DNA from: Flavobacteriaceae bacterium
GTDB lineage: Bacteria; Bacteroidota; Bacteroidia; Flavobacteriales; Flavobacteriaceae
Assembly (NCBI GenBank): GCA_029243165.1
Contig: JAQWSN010000006.1
Span: 1-46,082 of the forward strand
Reading direction: 5' to 3'
DNA: 46,082 nucleotides
The stretch's first letter is position 1. Every line of letters begins with the position of its first letter. Shown here piece after piece: positions 36,423-43,980 of the stretch. A program made the position numbers and the translations under genes. Below the pieces are notes generated by a model. It was not told the DNA's origin, did not search any database, and saw nothing but the letters and a program-made list of their open reading frames with translations.

Positions 36423-36436
36423 GGCTTTTAATTTTG
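36408..36436 (+). promoter_or_regulatory. Putative promoter of the AAA_28-recQ-fmt operon
   Basis: TTG at 36408-36410, an 18-base spacer and TAATTTTG at 36429-36436 match the Bacteroidota promoter. The -33 part lies inside the start of the divergent DUF493 gene. The transcript would start near 36443. Confidence 0.65.
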
Positions 36437-36470
36437 CATAAAGATACGGTAATATTTTCTTAGCATATTT

Positions 36471-37022
36471 ATGAAAAAAAAAAGAATAGTTATCAGCGGA
36501 GGTCCAGGAGCAGGGAAAACAGCTCTTGTTGAGGGTTTAAAAATCAAGGGCTACACGACTGTTGCTGAATATTCGCGAACGTTGATTGAGATTGCTAAAA
36601 AGGAAGGTAAAAGTCGTTATTTCTTATCGGACCCTATTGAGTTTAGTGAGGCATTGTTTTTAGGAAGAAAAAAACAATTTGAATTGCTTAACGATAAGTC
36701 AAGTGATTTACATTCCCCTTATGTTTTTTTTGACCGAGGGATTCATGATATCTATGCCTACCTAAAGGCCATAGGACAAGAATCAAAATCTTGGTACGAC
36801 AGGATTTCAGAGTATCAATACGATTTGGTTTTTCTATTGACTCCGTGGGAAGCTATTTATCGTCAGGATGAGCAGAGAACCGAGACATTTGAAGAGGCAT
36901 CAAACTATTTTTCATTTATTGAAGCTACCTATCGAGATGCACACAAAGTCATTTGTATTCCACAGCGTTCGGTTGCGGAAAGAATTGCATTTGTGAAAGA
37001 CACATTGAAACAGTATGAATAA
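36471..37022 (+). CDS. AAA_28-type ATPase (NadR/Ttd14-like P-loop protein)
   Basis: The 183-residue protein has a Walker A motif, GGPGAGKT, at residues 10-17 and a later acidic strand (VFFDRGIHDI) typical of nucleoside-kinase-like P-loop proteins. It matches the AAA_28 family in size and in the EYSRTLIE segment. Substrate unknown; kinases and GTPases of this fold act on small molecules. It is the first of three overlapping genes; recQ begins eight bases before its end. Confidence 0.78.
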   Translation: MKKKRIVISGGPGAGKTALVEGLKIKGYTTVAEYSRTLIEIAKKEGKSRYFLSDPIEFSEALFLGRKKQFELLNDKSSDLHSPYVFFDRGIHDIYAYLKAIGQESKSWYDRISEYQYDLVFLLTPWEAIYRQDEQRTETFEEASNYFSFIEATYRDAHKVICIPQRSVAERIAFVKDTLKQYE

Positions 37023-38907
37023 AAAAGAGCTTCTGAGCACCTATTGGGGTCATGATACTTTTAGACCCTTTCAAGAGGAAATCATCGATTCGGTTTTGGC
37101 AAATCAGGATACACTTGCGGTACTTCCCACTGGAGGAGGAAAGTCACTTTGTTTTCAGATACCTGCGCTGATTATGGAAGGTTTTGTTTTGGTGATTTCG
37201 CCCTTGATTGCATTAATGGAAGATCAGGTCAAAGCTTTGAAAGATAAGGGAATAAGGGCCATGTATTTTGAGTCTGATCCGAAAGGTATTTCACTATCGA
37301 ATCAATTGGATAACGCTATTAACGGCAATTACAAAGTAGTTTTTGTATCTCCTGAACGTTTGACCAATACTTCTTTTTTGGAACGTTTAAAATTTGCAAA
37401 GATTTCCTTAATTGCAGTTGATGAAGCACACTGTATTTCAGAATGGGGCCACGATTTTAGACCTGCTTACAGAAAAATAGGTTCTTTGAGAAGTCTTATG
37501 CCTAAGTTGCCAATTTTGGCACTTACTGCTTCTGCCACCCTAGAGGTAAAAAAAGATATTGAAACCCTTTTGGATTTGAAATCAGTTGAAATCTTTCAAG
37601 GTTCTTTTGAACGTTACAACATAGGATATCAGATTTGGAACACAGAGGACAAATTTAATTCTGTAATTCAACTTTTGAAATATTTTGAAGGGAGTAGTAT
37701 TGTTTATTGTTATTCGAGAAAGCAAACAGAAATTCTAGCAGAACACATTAACCAGCACGGTCTAAAAGCTTCTTGTTTTCACGGAGGATTATTGCCTTTA
37801 GAAAAAAAGCAACGCTTACAAGCTTGGCAAGAGGGAAGGGTGACCCATATGATTGCTACCACTGCTTTTGGGATGGGGATAAACAAATCTAATGTGAGAA
37901 CTGTCATACATACAAACCTTCCTGAAAGTATTGAAAATTATTATCAAGAAACGGGAAGGGCAGGAAGGGATGGAAAACCCTCCAATGCATTTCTTCTTTA
38001 TCATCAAGGAGATTTTGAAGAATTGGAGCATAGAATTTTTAGTCAGTTTCCAGAAAAAAAAGAGCTGACAGGTATTTACAAAGACCTCTGTAATTTTTTG
38101 CAAATTGCTTATGGTGAGGGTCAGGAAATTACCCATGCCTTGGATTTGAATCAATTTAGTAAGCGGTACCATCAAACTGAAAAAAAACTTCACCAATGTC
38201 TGATTCAATTAGAGAAAACAGGAGTTTTACATTGGCATGCTTCGAAAACTAAACAACTCCATTTAAGATCAAAAAGTAGCCCAGAACAGGCGCTCCAGTT
38301 TGTAAAATCCGAAACAACTTCCTCGCGTTTGATGGAATTTCTTATGCGTCAGCATTCTCATTTTTTTTCAGAATCAATTCGTATCTCCATGCAAAGTCTT
38401 TGTGCAGCACTGACGATATCTGTCGAAAGGCTTGAGGCTGCTCTTCACCAACTTAAGCAACAAAATTTGATCGACTACACGGGTAGTGCCACAACTCTTT
38501 ATTTATCATTTCAGGTTCCCCGGGAGGATCAGTACACACTTCGCCCTACCTTGGAATTACTCAAAAAGTTAAAATCGCAAAAGTTGAAGAAATTTAAAAC
38601 GTTGAAGTCTTTTGTTTCAGATGATAAGCAGTGTAAGCGAAATTTTATTTTAAATTATTTCGGAGAAGAGAATGAGGATCCCTGCCAAAACTGTTCCTCG
38701 GATTTGTGTAAACAGTCAAATCAAATATTTTCGGGTCTTAGGACTCAGGTGATTGAGTTGCTTCAAAACAGACCTCATTCCATCCAAGAGCTGAAGCAAA
38801 AGTTGTATTTTGAGCCCAAAGCACTGGAAATGCTTTTTTCTGAATTGTTAGAACAGCAGCAAATAAGTAAAAATTCACAGCATAAATTTTATTGGATAGA
38901 TGAATAA
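37015..38907 (+). CDS. recQ: RecQ family ATP-dependent DNA helicase (short form)
   Basis: The 630-residue protein has all SF2 helicase motifs: motif I LPTGGGKSLCFQ, motif II VDEAHCISEWGHDFR, motif III ALTASAT, motif V AFGMGINKSNVR and motif VI QETGRAGRDG. The RecQ zinc site with C...CxxC..C (DPCQNCSSDLC) lies at about residues 540-565. There is a winged-helix region after it but no recognisable HRDC domain, so it is shorter than E. coli RecQ and probably a second paralog in the genome. It overlaps the ATPase and fmt genes by eight bases each. Confidence 0.93.
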   Translation: MNKKELLSTYWGHDTFRPFQEEIIDSVLANQDTLAVLPTGGGKSLCFQIPALIMEGFVLVISPLIALMEDQVKALKDKGIRAMYFESDPKGISLSNQLDNAINGNYKVVFVSPERLTNTSFLERLKFAKISLIAVDEAHCISEWGHDFRPAYRKIGSLRSLMPKLPILALTASATLEVKKDIETLLDLKSVEIFQGSFERYNIGYQIWNTEDKFNSVIQLLKYFEGSSIVYCYSRKQTEILAEHINQHGLKASCFHGGLLPLEKKQRLQAWQEGRVTHMIATTAFGMGINKSNVRTVIHTNLPESIENYYQETGRAGRDGKPSNAFLLYHQGDFEELEHRIFSQFPEKKELTGIYKDLCNFLQIAYGEGQEITHALDLNQFSKRYHQTEKKLHQCLIQLEKTGVLHWHASKTKQLHLRSKSSPEQALQFVKSETTSSRLMEFLMRQHSHFFSESIRISMQSLCAALTISVERLEAALHQLKQQNLIDYTGSATTLYLSFQVPREDQYTLRPTLELLKKLKSQKLKKFKTLKSFVSDDKQCKRNFILNYFGEENEDPCQNCSSDLCKQSNQIFSGLRTQVIELLQNRPHSIQELKQKLYFEPKALEMLFSELLEQQQISKNSQHKFYWIDE

Positions 38908-39859
38908 TAATCCTTCTTTACCCTCCGTAGTTTTTTTTGGAACCCCAGAATTTGCTCGTTTTTGCTTGGCTAGTCTTGTTGATTTTGGCTTCCCCATTCT
39001 TGCGGTTGTTACTGCACCCGATCGAAAAGCGGGTAGGGGGAAAAAAATAACAAGCTCTGCGGTTAAGGATTTTGCTTTGGCTAAGGAGATTCCAATACTG
39101 CAACCTACAAACCTAAAAGAGTCAAATTTTTTAAATGATCTACAAGATTTAAATGCGGATATTTTTGCCGTAGTGGCATTTCGAATGTTACCAAAGGCAG
39201 TTTGGAACCTTCCACCACTAGGAACGATTAATTTACATGCATCTCTATTACCAGATTACAAAGGGGCTGCTCCAATTAATTGGGTGATTATTAATGGAGA
39301 AACAGAAACAGGCGTTACTACGTTTTTGATTAATGAAGCAATAGATTCTGGTGCTTTGCTTATGAGTAAAAATGTTCCGATTACAGATCAGGATAACTTT
39401 GGGTCGCTACATGATAAATTACTTAGTGAAGGAGCCCCTTTGCTTTGCGAAACACTTTTTCGACTAGCAGAGAAATCCTTAAATCCTCAAGACCAAATAG
39501 AGCAAATAAATGCTAAGAGCGCTCCCAAATTAAACTCCGAAAATTGTCAAATCCAGTGGGATCGGGATTTAAAACAAATTGTCAATCAGATTCGGGGATT
39601 AAATCCGTATCCTGGGGCATGGACAAGTTTGAGAAACAATGGGGATGTTCATAGAATTAAAATTTATGTAGCAGAGGCTGTCCATGAAAAGCATGAATTG
39701 AGTCTGGGAAAGGTTTTGGTTCGAAACTCAAAACTCATGATTGCGACTCAGGAGGGATTTATTAATTGCATAGAAATTCAGTTGCCTAATAAAAAAAGGA
39801 TGAATGTAAGCGATTTGTTAAATGGCTATTCTGTAGGGGCTGACGCACATATTGACTAA
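38900..39859 (+). CDS. fmt: Methionyl-tRNA formyltransferase
   Basis: The 319-residue protein has the formyl-transfer motif around NLHASLLPDYKGAAPI (about residues 112-127), with the Asn-His-Asp catalytic set, and a C-terminal OB-like domain ending in VSDLLNGYSVGA. It formylates initiator Met-tRNA in the cytoplasm. It starts inside the end of recQ by eight bases, so the three genes are a unit. Length is normal for the family. Confidence 0.94.
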   Translation: MNNNPSLPSVVFFGTPEFARFCLASLVDFGFPILAVVTAPDRKAGRGKKITSSAVKDFALAKEIPILQPTNLKESNFLNDLQDLNADIFAVVAFRMLPKAVWNLPPLGTINLHASLLPDYKGAAPINWVIINGETETGVTTFLINEAIDSGALLMSKNVPITDQDNFGSLHDKLLSEGAPLLCETLFRLAEKSLNPQDQIEQINAKSAPKLNSENCQIQWDRDLKQIVNQIRGLNPYPGAWTSLRNNGDVHRIKIYVAEAVHEKHELSLGKVLVRNSKLMIATQEGFINCIEIQLPNKKRMNVSDLLNGYSVGADAHID

Positions 39860-39873
39860 GAATAGCGGGTGCA

Positions 39874-39905
39874 TTATCAACAAAAGCCCCTACTTATCAA
39901 CAAAA
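39874..39905 (+). repeat. Two 12-base direct repeats 20 bases apart upstream of the HU promoter
   Basis: TTATCAACAAAA occurs at 39874-39885 and 39894-39905, exactly two helical turns apart. The first nine bases differ from the DnaA box TTATCCACA by one base. They end 24 bases before the -33 element of the HU gene, a good place for an activator or repressor site. Confidence 0.6.
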
Positions 39906-39928
39906 TCAAGCTTTTCACTACTTTTTCC

Positions 39929-39958
39929 TTTGGTCTTTTGAAAATCCGTATAAATTTG
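39929..39958 (+). promoter_or_regulatory. Promoter of the HU gene
   Basis: TTTG at 39929-39932, an 18-base spacer and TAAATTTG at 39951-39958 form a close match to the Bacteroidota promoter. The transcript would start near 39965, about 20 bases before the ATG. Confidence 0.75.
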
Positions 39959-39984
39959 TTGAATAACCTTATAAATATAAAAAT

Positions 39985-40257
39985 ATGAACAAAACAGAAT
40001 TAATTGATGCAATGGCAGCTGATGCTGGCATCTCAAAAGCGGCAGCAAAAAAAGCATTAGAATCTTTTTTAGGAAGTGTAGGTGGAACACTTAAAAAAGG
40101 AGGACGTGTATCTCTAGTTGGATTTGGATCTTGGTCAGTATCTAAAAGAGCTGCTCGTGATGGAAGAAACCCACAGACAGGAGCAACGATTAAAATTGCT
40201 GCAAAAAATGTTGTGAAGTTTAAAGCGGGTGCTGAATTATCTAGTTCTGTAAATTAA
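39985..40257 (+). CDS. HU family DNA-binding protein
   Basis: The 90-residue protein is a standard HU: MNKTELIDAMAADAGISK at the start, the GRVSLVGFGSWSV strand pair, and the flexible arm R-D-G-R-N-P-Q-T-G. HU bends DNA and shapes the nucleoid. It stands alone with its own promoter and terminator, and an A-rich leader, which suggests strong expression. Upstream are two direct repeats resembling DnaA boxes. Confidence 0.95.
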   Translation: MNKTELIDAMAADAGISKAAAKKALESFLGSVGGTLKKGGRVSLVGFGSWSVSKRAARDGRNPQTGATIKIAAKNVVKFKAGAELSSSVN

Positions 40258-40274
40258 TTTTACACTACCCAATT

Positions 40275-40304
40275 AAAAAAAGGCTCCCTAGTGGAGCTTT
40301 TTTT
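40275..40304 (+). terminator. Intrinsic terminator of the HU gene
   Basis: GCTCC (40283-40287) pairs with GGAGC (40293-40297) around a five-base loop; flanking A and T runs extend the stem, and seven Ts follow. Confidence 0.85.
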
Positions 40305-40320
40305 GTCTTAGGGTTTAGAT

Positions 40321-40866
40321 ATGAAGCCAGGTGATTTTCTTATTGCAACCCCAACAGTTCTTGGAGATTTTAATTTCCAGCGTTCTGGAATACTTATGGT
40401 TGATTCTAAAGCTTCGGGATCAGTTGGGTTCATTATCAATAAAAAATTAGAATATTCCTTAGATGATTTAATGGAAAATATAAAAACTCCCTTTCCCGTT
40501 TATTATGGTGGACCGGTAGAACAAGACAATCTATTTTTTGTTCACACACTTGGGGCACTTGTTCCAGGGAGTATTCAAGTTCAGGAGGACCTTTTTTGGA
40601 GTGGTGATTATGAAGCTGTCATCAATCTTATTGAATCACGTAAAATTTCATCAAATCAAATTCGATTTTTTTTAGGCTACAGCGGCTGGTCTGAAGGGCA
40701 ATTAGAGTCTGAGATTGAGGAAAATTCATGGGTAGTGGTCAAGGGCTTAAAGACTCATGACTGGATGGGAAACCCTCCAGAGAATTTTTGGAAAAATCAA
40801 ATGAGGGCTTTAGGAGGGAAATATTTGATTTGGTCCAATGCTCCAGAAAATCCCATGTCGAATTAG
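40321..40866 (+). CDS. YqgE/AlgH family protein
   Basis: The 181-residue protein has the YqgE/AlgH pattern: GDFLIATP near the start, F-Q-R-S-G-I-L-M-V, then GSVGFIINK, YYGGPVEQDNLFFVHTLG and FFLGYSGWSEGQLESEI. The family's role is unclear (named in alginate regulation). Its stop overlaps tail to tail with the aminotransferase-like gene. It begins 64 bases after HU, beyond the HU terminator. Confidence 0.9.
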   Translation: MKPGDFLIATPTVLGDFNFQRSGILMVDSKASGSVGFIINKKLEYSLDDLMENIKTPFPVYYGGPVEQDNLFFVHTLGALVPGSIQVQEDLFWSGDYEAVINLIESRKISSNQIRFFLGYSGWSEGQLESEIEENSWVVVKGLKTHDWMGNPPENFWKNQMRALGGKYLIWSNAPENPMSN

Positions 40867-41681
40867 CTCAAATCGGATAAAAAAGATTGATAAACGACTT
40901 TAGACTGTTCGGAGGTGTAATTTGTTTTTCTGTATCTGGTTACATTTTGCCTTCCTTTTTCTAAAGAAAGGACCATTAATTCTTTAGATTTTTGAAGTTC
41001 GAAAGGATTGATGGATTGCTCTACGAGTTTAATCGAGGTTTGTTTTTTGTCGATCCACTCATTGAAAGCCGTACGGAGCGCAAAATCTTGACAACCTGAT
41101 TCCAAACTTGGTGTGAGAATTTTATCCTCTTGAAAAAGGTATAAATTTCCTTCGAGTGTTTCAGCCACATTCTTTTGATCGTTCAGCAATACACAGTCGT
41201 GAAGACCATTTTCTTTTGCGTAACGCTTACCTATGGTCATGATTGTGGCATTGGTGGTTGATAAATTTGATAGATTGTTTGCCTGAATGCCATTTTCTTT
41301 AAATAAATCGAGTGAATAGGGTTCAGCAGTATTAATTTGATCTAAGCTGGTTGTAGGTTGAGCACTGATTAAAAAACCAATAGCTTCCTGATAGGGTAGA
41401 AATTGAATTCGAATAAGTGCTGCATCCGTTTCTTTGAATACACTTCCTTGCAATGAACTAATTTGAGCTAACAAATATTCCATGGTGTAATGCATCGGGA
41501 TTTCAAACCGATGTCTTCTCAATCCTGCAATTATTCTAAAATAGTGGTATTCCCAAAATAAAATATTTCCGTTTTCAAAACGCAGAACTTCGGAAAACGA
41601 AAAGTGTGTATGGAGTTTTTTTAAAAAGTCCGTTTGGATTTCATTAAAACTAGAAATCAAAGAGCCGTTAAAGTTAATCAT
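40863..41681 (-). CDS. Aminotransferase class IV-like protein lacking the PLP lysine
   Basis: I begin at the ATG at 41681 (272 residues, MINFNG...), eight bases after the START-like gene stop; the longer frame reads into that gene. The protein fits the PabC/branched-chain fold-IV family: N-terminal EVLRFENG, H-Y-F-R, and the partner Glu in VAETLEGNLYLF (E174). But the Schiff-base Lys, which lies three residues before the conserved Asn, is S141 (LSTTN). It may be non-catalytic, or bind another ligand. Related Bacteroidota proteins, as I recall them, read LKTNN here. Confidence 0.8.
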   Translation of the reverse strand: MINFNGSLISSFNEIQTDFLKKLHTHFSFSEVLRFENGNILFWEYHYFRIIAGLRRHRFEIPMHYTMEYLLAQISSLQGSVFKETDAALIRIQFLPYQEAIGFLISAQPTTSLDQINTAEPYSLDLFKENGIQANNLSNLSTTNATIMTIGKRYAKENGLHDCVLLNDQKNVAETLEGNLYLFQEDKILTPSLESGCQDFALRTAFNEWIDKKQTSIKLVEQSINPFELQKSKELMVLSLEKGRQNVTRYRKTNYTSEQSKVVYQSFLSDLS

Positions 41682-41689
41682 AGAGCCTA

Positions 41690-42082
41690 TTAGCTTGCGC
41701 CTAAAACTTGTTTGAGATCGGAAACGAGGTTGTCCCAAAGCATTTTTGATTCTTCAAGCTCATCCTCTTCTGCAAAATCAGTGATGATTAAAGAAACATC
41801 TTTAGTGATTTCGTCAACTTGAATTTTGAATTCAAAATAATACTCACCGTCATCGTCTTCGTCATTTTGCCACTGGAACTTGACCTTATCATTATTCTTT
41901 TTTTGAAGTAATAATGCAGTTTCTTCAGAATCATCCCAAATAAATGTGAAACGCTCACCTCTAGAATTCACGTTATCAGCAAACCACTCAGACAAGCCAG
42001 AAGGGGTTGAGAGGTACTGAAACAGCAGTTGCGGTGAGGCGTGAAAATCGTACTCTATTGAAAAACTCTTTTTGGTGCTCAT
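41690..42082 (-). CDS. START-like (AHSA1-type) domain protein
   Basis: The 130-residue protein has the helix-grip pattern of SRPBCC/AHSA1 proteins: I-E-Y-D-F-H-A-S-P-Q-L-L-F-Q-Y-L, GLSEWFADNV, then acidic strands and a last helix with LWDNLVSDLKQVL. It has no signal peptide. It pairs with the class IV aminotransferase-like gene, 8 bases downstream, as commonly seen in flavobacteria. Ligand unknown. Confidence 0.85.
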   Translation of the reverse strand: MSTKKSFSIEYDFHASPQLLFQYLSTPSGLSEWFADNVNSRGERFTFIWDDSEETALLLQKKNNDKVKFQWQNDEDDDGEYYFEFKIQVDEITKDVSLIITDFAEEDELEESKMLWDNLVSDLKQVLGAS

Positions 42083-42155
42083 GGATTAATAATCTGTGCC
42101 CAATATATTGAAAAAACATTTAGAACCATATTTATTTTAAAATATTTTCAAAAGG

Positions 42156-42186
42156 TTGTTCGTAGTGGATTATGTTTTTATATTTG
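42156..42186 (+). promoter_or_regulatory. Promoter of the tRNA-Met gene
   Basis: TTG at 42156-42158, a 20-base spacer and TATATTTG at 42179-42186 match the consensus; the start point would fall about six bases before the tRNA 5' end. Confidence 0.75.
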
Positions 42187-42197
42187 CCCACCGAAAA

Positions 42198-42271
42198 GGC
42201 GAGGTAGCTCAGCCGGTTAGAGCGTCGGATTCATAACCCGGAGGTCGGGAGTTCAAGTCTCCCTCTCGCTA
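42198..42271 (+). tRNA. tRNA-Met(CAT)
   Basis: The 74-base sequence folds as a full cloverleaf: acceptor helix GGCGAGG with TCTCGCT (G-U pairs at both ends), D-stem GCTC/GAGC, anticodon loop TTCATAA, and T-arm GGGAG-TTCAAGT-CTCCC. The anticodon is CAT. A paired first base and the absence of three G-C pairs next to the anticodon loop (an A-C lies at the end) argue for elongator methionine tRNA rather than initiator. A lysidine-type Ile tRNA cannot be fully excluded. CCA is not encoded. Confidence 0.95.
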
Positions 42272-42279
42272 CGATTGTT

Positions 42280-42327
42280 AATCCATTGATTAAATATTTT
42301 TAAAATATCAAATCGATGGATTTTTTT
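42280..42327 (+). terminator. Terminator of the tRNA-Met gene
   Basis: AATCCATTGATT (42280-42291) pairs along all 12 bases with AATCGATGGATT (42311-42322), one G-U included; the loop can form its own short AT helix. Seven Ts follow the stem. Confidence 0.88.
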
Positions 42328-42340
42328 GTTTTCAAAAACT

Positions 42341-43564
42341 TTATTGTCCCAACTTACCAGCGATAAATCCGGTACTCCAAGCAGCTTGAAAATTATACCC
42401 GCCAGTTATGGCATCGACATCGAGAACTTCGCCAACAAAGTACAATCCTTTTGAATTTTTACTTTCCAATGTTTTTAAATCAACAGTCTCCAAGGCAACA
42501 CCTCCACAGGTTACAAATTCTTCTTTAAAGGTTGTTTTTCCTGAAACAGAGTAAGTATCGTGGGTAAGTAGGTCGATGAATTTTCGAGCCTGTTTCTTTC
42601 CCAGTTCATTCCAGCGCCTGTCTAGGGGGATGTCTGATTTTTGAAGTAGAAATTGCCAAAGTCTATTGGGTAATTCAAAGCTTTTCTGATTAGTTATTGT
42701 TTTCTGAGGGTACTGTTGAATTGTTTGCTGTAGTTTTTGGAACAGCAGTTCTGTGTTTTGTTCTTGAAGCCAATTGATTTCGATCTCAAATTGATAATTG
42801 AGTTGTGCTAATTTGCGAGCTCCAAAAGAGGAAGCAACCAAAACTGCTGGTCCACTAAATCCCCAATGCGTAATAAGAAGCGGTCCTTTTGTTTCTATGC
42901 CTTCTCCTTTTATTTTAACTGCTGTTTTCTCTACGGAAAGGCCCATTAATTGCGTAATTTTATTTTGGGGTAGGTTAAAGGTGAATAAGGAAGGTACAGG
43001 AGTTTTGATGGTATGTCCCAAAGCCTTTAGCCAGTTGAATCCACTTTCCTTTGGGCTTCCCCCTGTTGCTACAATTACATCAGTAAAGGTTTCCGTCTTA
43101 TCCGATTTGTTAAAACCGATCTCCCAGAGGGTATTCTTTTTTTGAAGACTATGGACTCCTTTATTGTAATGAATCAAGACGCCGAGTTTTTCAGCTTCAG
43201 AAAGAAGACAGTCAATGATGGATTGAGAATTATCAGAAACTGGAAATACTCTCCCATCTGATTCGGTTTTCAGTGGGACTCCGCGACTTTCAAACCATTC
43301 GAAAGTATTCTGAGTATTGAAGTGATAAAAAACATTTTTTAGTTTTTTTCCGCCTCTGGGGTAGGCCGCAACAAGACTATTAACGTCGTGGTTTCCATTA
43401 GTTACATTACAACGTCCACCCCCGGATATTTTAACCTTAGCTAAAACTTTTGAGGTTTTTTCAAATAAGTGTACTTGTGCATTAGGAAAATGATCCTTTG
43501 CAGATAGGGCAGCGAAAAATCCTGCTGCACCACCACCAACGATGGCAATGTGTTTATCGGTCAA
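42341..43564 (-). CDS. HI0933/YhiN-type NAD(P)/FAD-dependent oxidoreductase
   Basis: The 407-residue flavoprotein starts with the dinucleotide motif AIVGGGAAG, followed by the family's KVKISGGGRCNVTN. The C-terminus contains TCGGVALETV and GLYFVGEVLDVDAITGGYN. Some members reduce bile acids or other small molecules; most are uncharacterised. Its start overlaps the DUF1569 stop by four bases, so it is the last gene of the coupled chain from the PIG-L gene. Function can only be called flavin-dependent oxidoreductase. Confidence 0.9.
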   Translation of the reverse strand: MTDKHIAIVGGGAAGFFAALSAKDHFPNAQVHLFEKTSKVLAKVKISGGGRCNVTNGNHDVNSLVAAYPRGGKKLKNVFYHFNTQNTFEWFESRGVPLKTESDGRVFPVSDNSQSIIDCLLSEAEKLGVLIHYNKGVHSLQKKNTLWEIGFNKSDKTETFTDVIVATGGSPKESGFNWLKALGHTIKTPVPSLFTFNLPQNKITQLMGLSVEKTAVKIKGEGIETKGPLLITHWGFSGPAVLVASSFGARKLAQLNYQFEIEINWLQEQNTELLFQKLQQTIQQYPQKTITNQKSFELPNRLWQFLLQKSDIPLDRRWNELGKKQARKFIDLLTHDTYSVSGKTTFKEEFVTCGGVALETVDLKTLESKNSKGLYFVGEVLDVDAITGGYNFQAAWSTGFIAGKLGQ

Positions 43565-43980
43565 ACCCTAAATTGTCTTAAATGATGATTCATGTGATAG
43601 GAGGCTATCTTTCTCCATTCCAAATGATTGAGTTTACCAAAATAAAAATGAGAAGGGTAGTTGTAACTTTCTTCTAAGGTATAAAATTCTTCCAGATGGG
43701 TTTTAAGAGCAATAATATCTTTTTTAAACTCTATTGGTGGAGTTCCATTCCCTTTGACTTGATCCAGTTCTTTTGGAGAGGGTACTGTCTTTTTAGATTG
43801 TGCTAATTGGATTACCTCTTGGGCGTTTAATGAAGGTTTTTCCTTGAGTTTTTTTTTACCTAATACCAATCGATAAAAGTCAGTACAATGACACACCATT
43901 TGGTGTACTGTCATTTGTCCATATTTGGGCTGAATGTTAGGGGTTAACTAATCAATACGATTTAAAAACTCAGCTTTCAT
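43561..43980 (-). pseudogene. DUF1569 family gene interrupted by an in-frame TAG at codon 11
   Basis: From the ATG at 43980 the reading frame gives M-K-A-E-F-L-N-R-I-D, then TAG (43948-43950), then LTPNIQPKYGQMTVHQMVCH and the rest of a DUF1569 (DinB-like four-helix) protein. The first ten residues and the text after the stop join without a frame change and fit a normal family N-terminus. The ATG overlaps the symporter stop by 11 bases, as expected of the operon start. Translation could restart at Met (43914) and give 117 residues lacking the first helix. The rest, including the HH metal-type residues near the end, looks intact. Confidence 0.75.
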
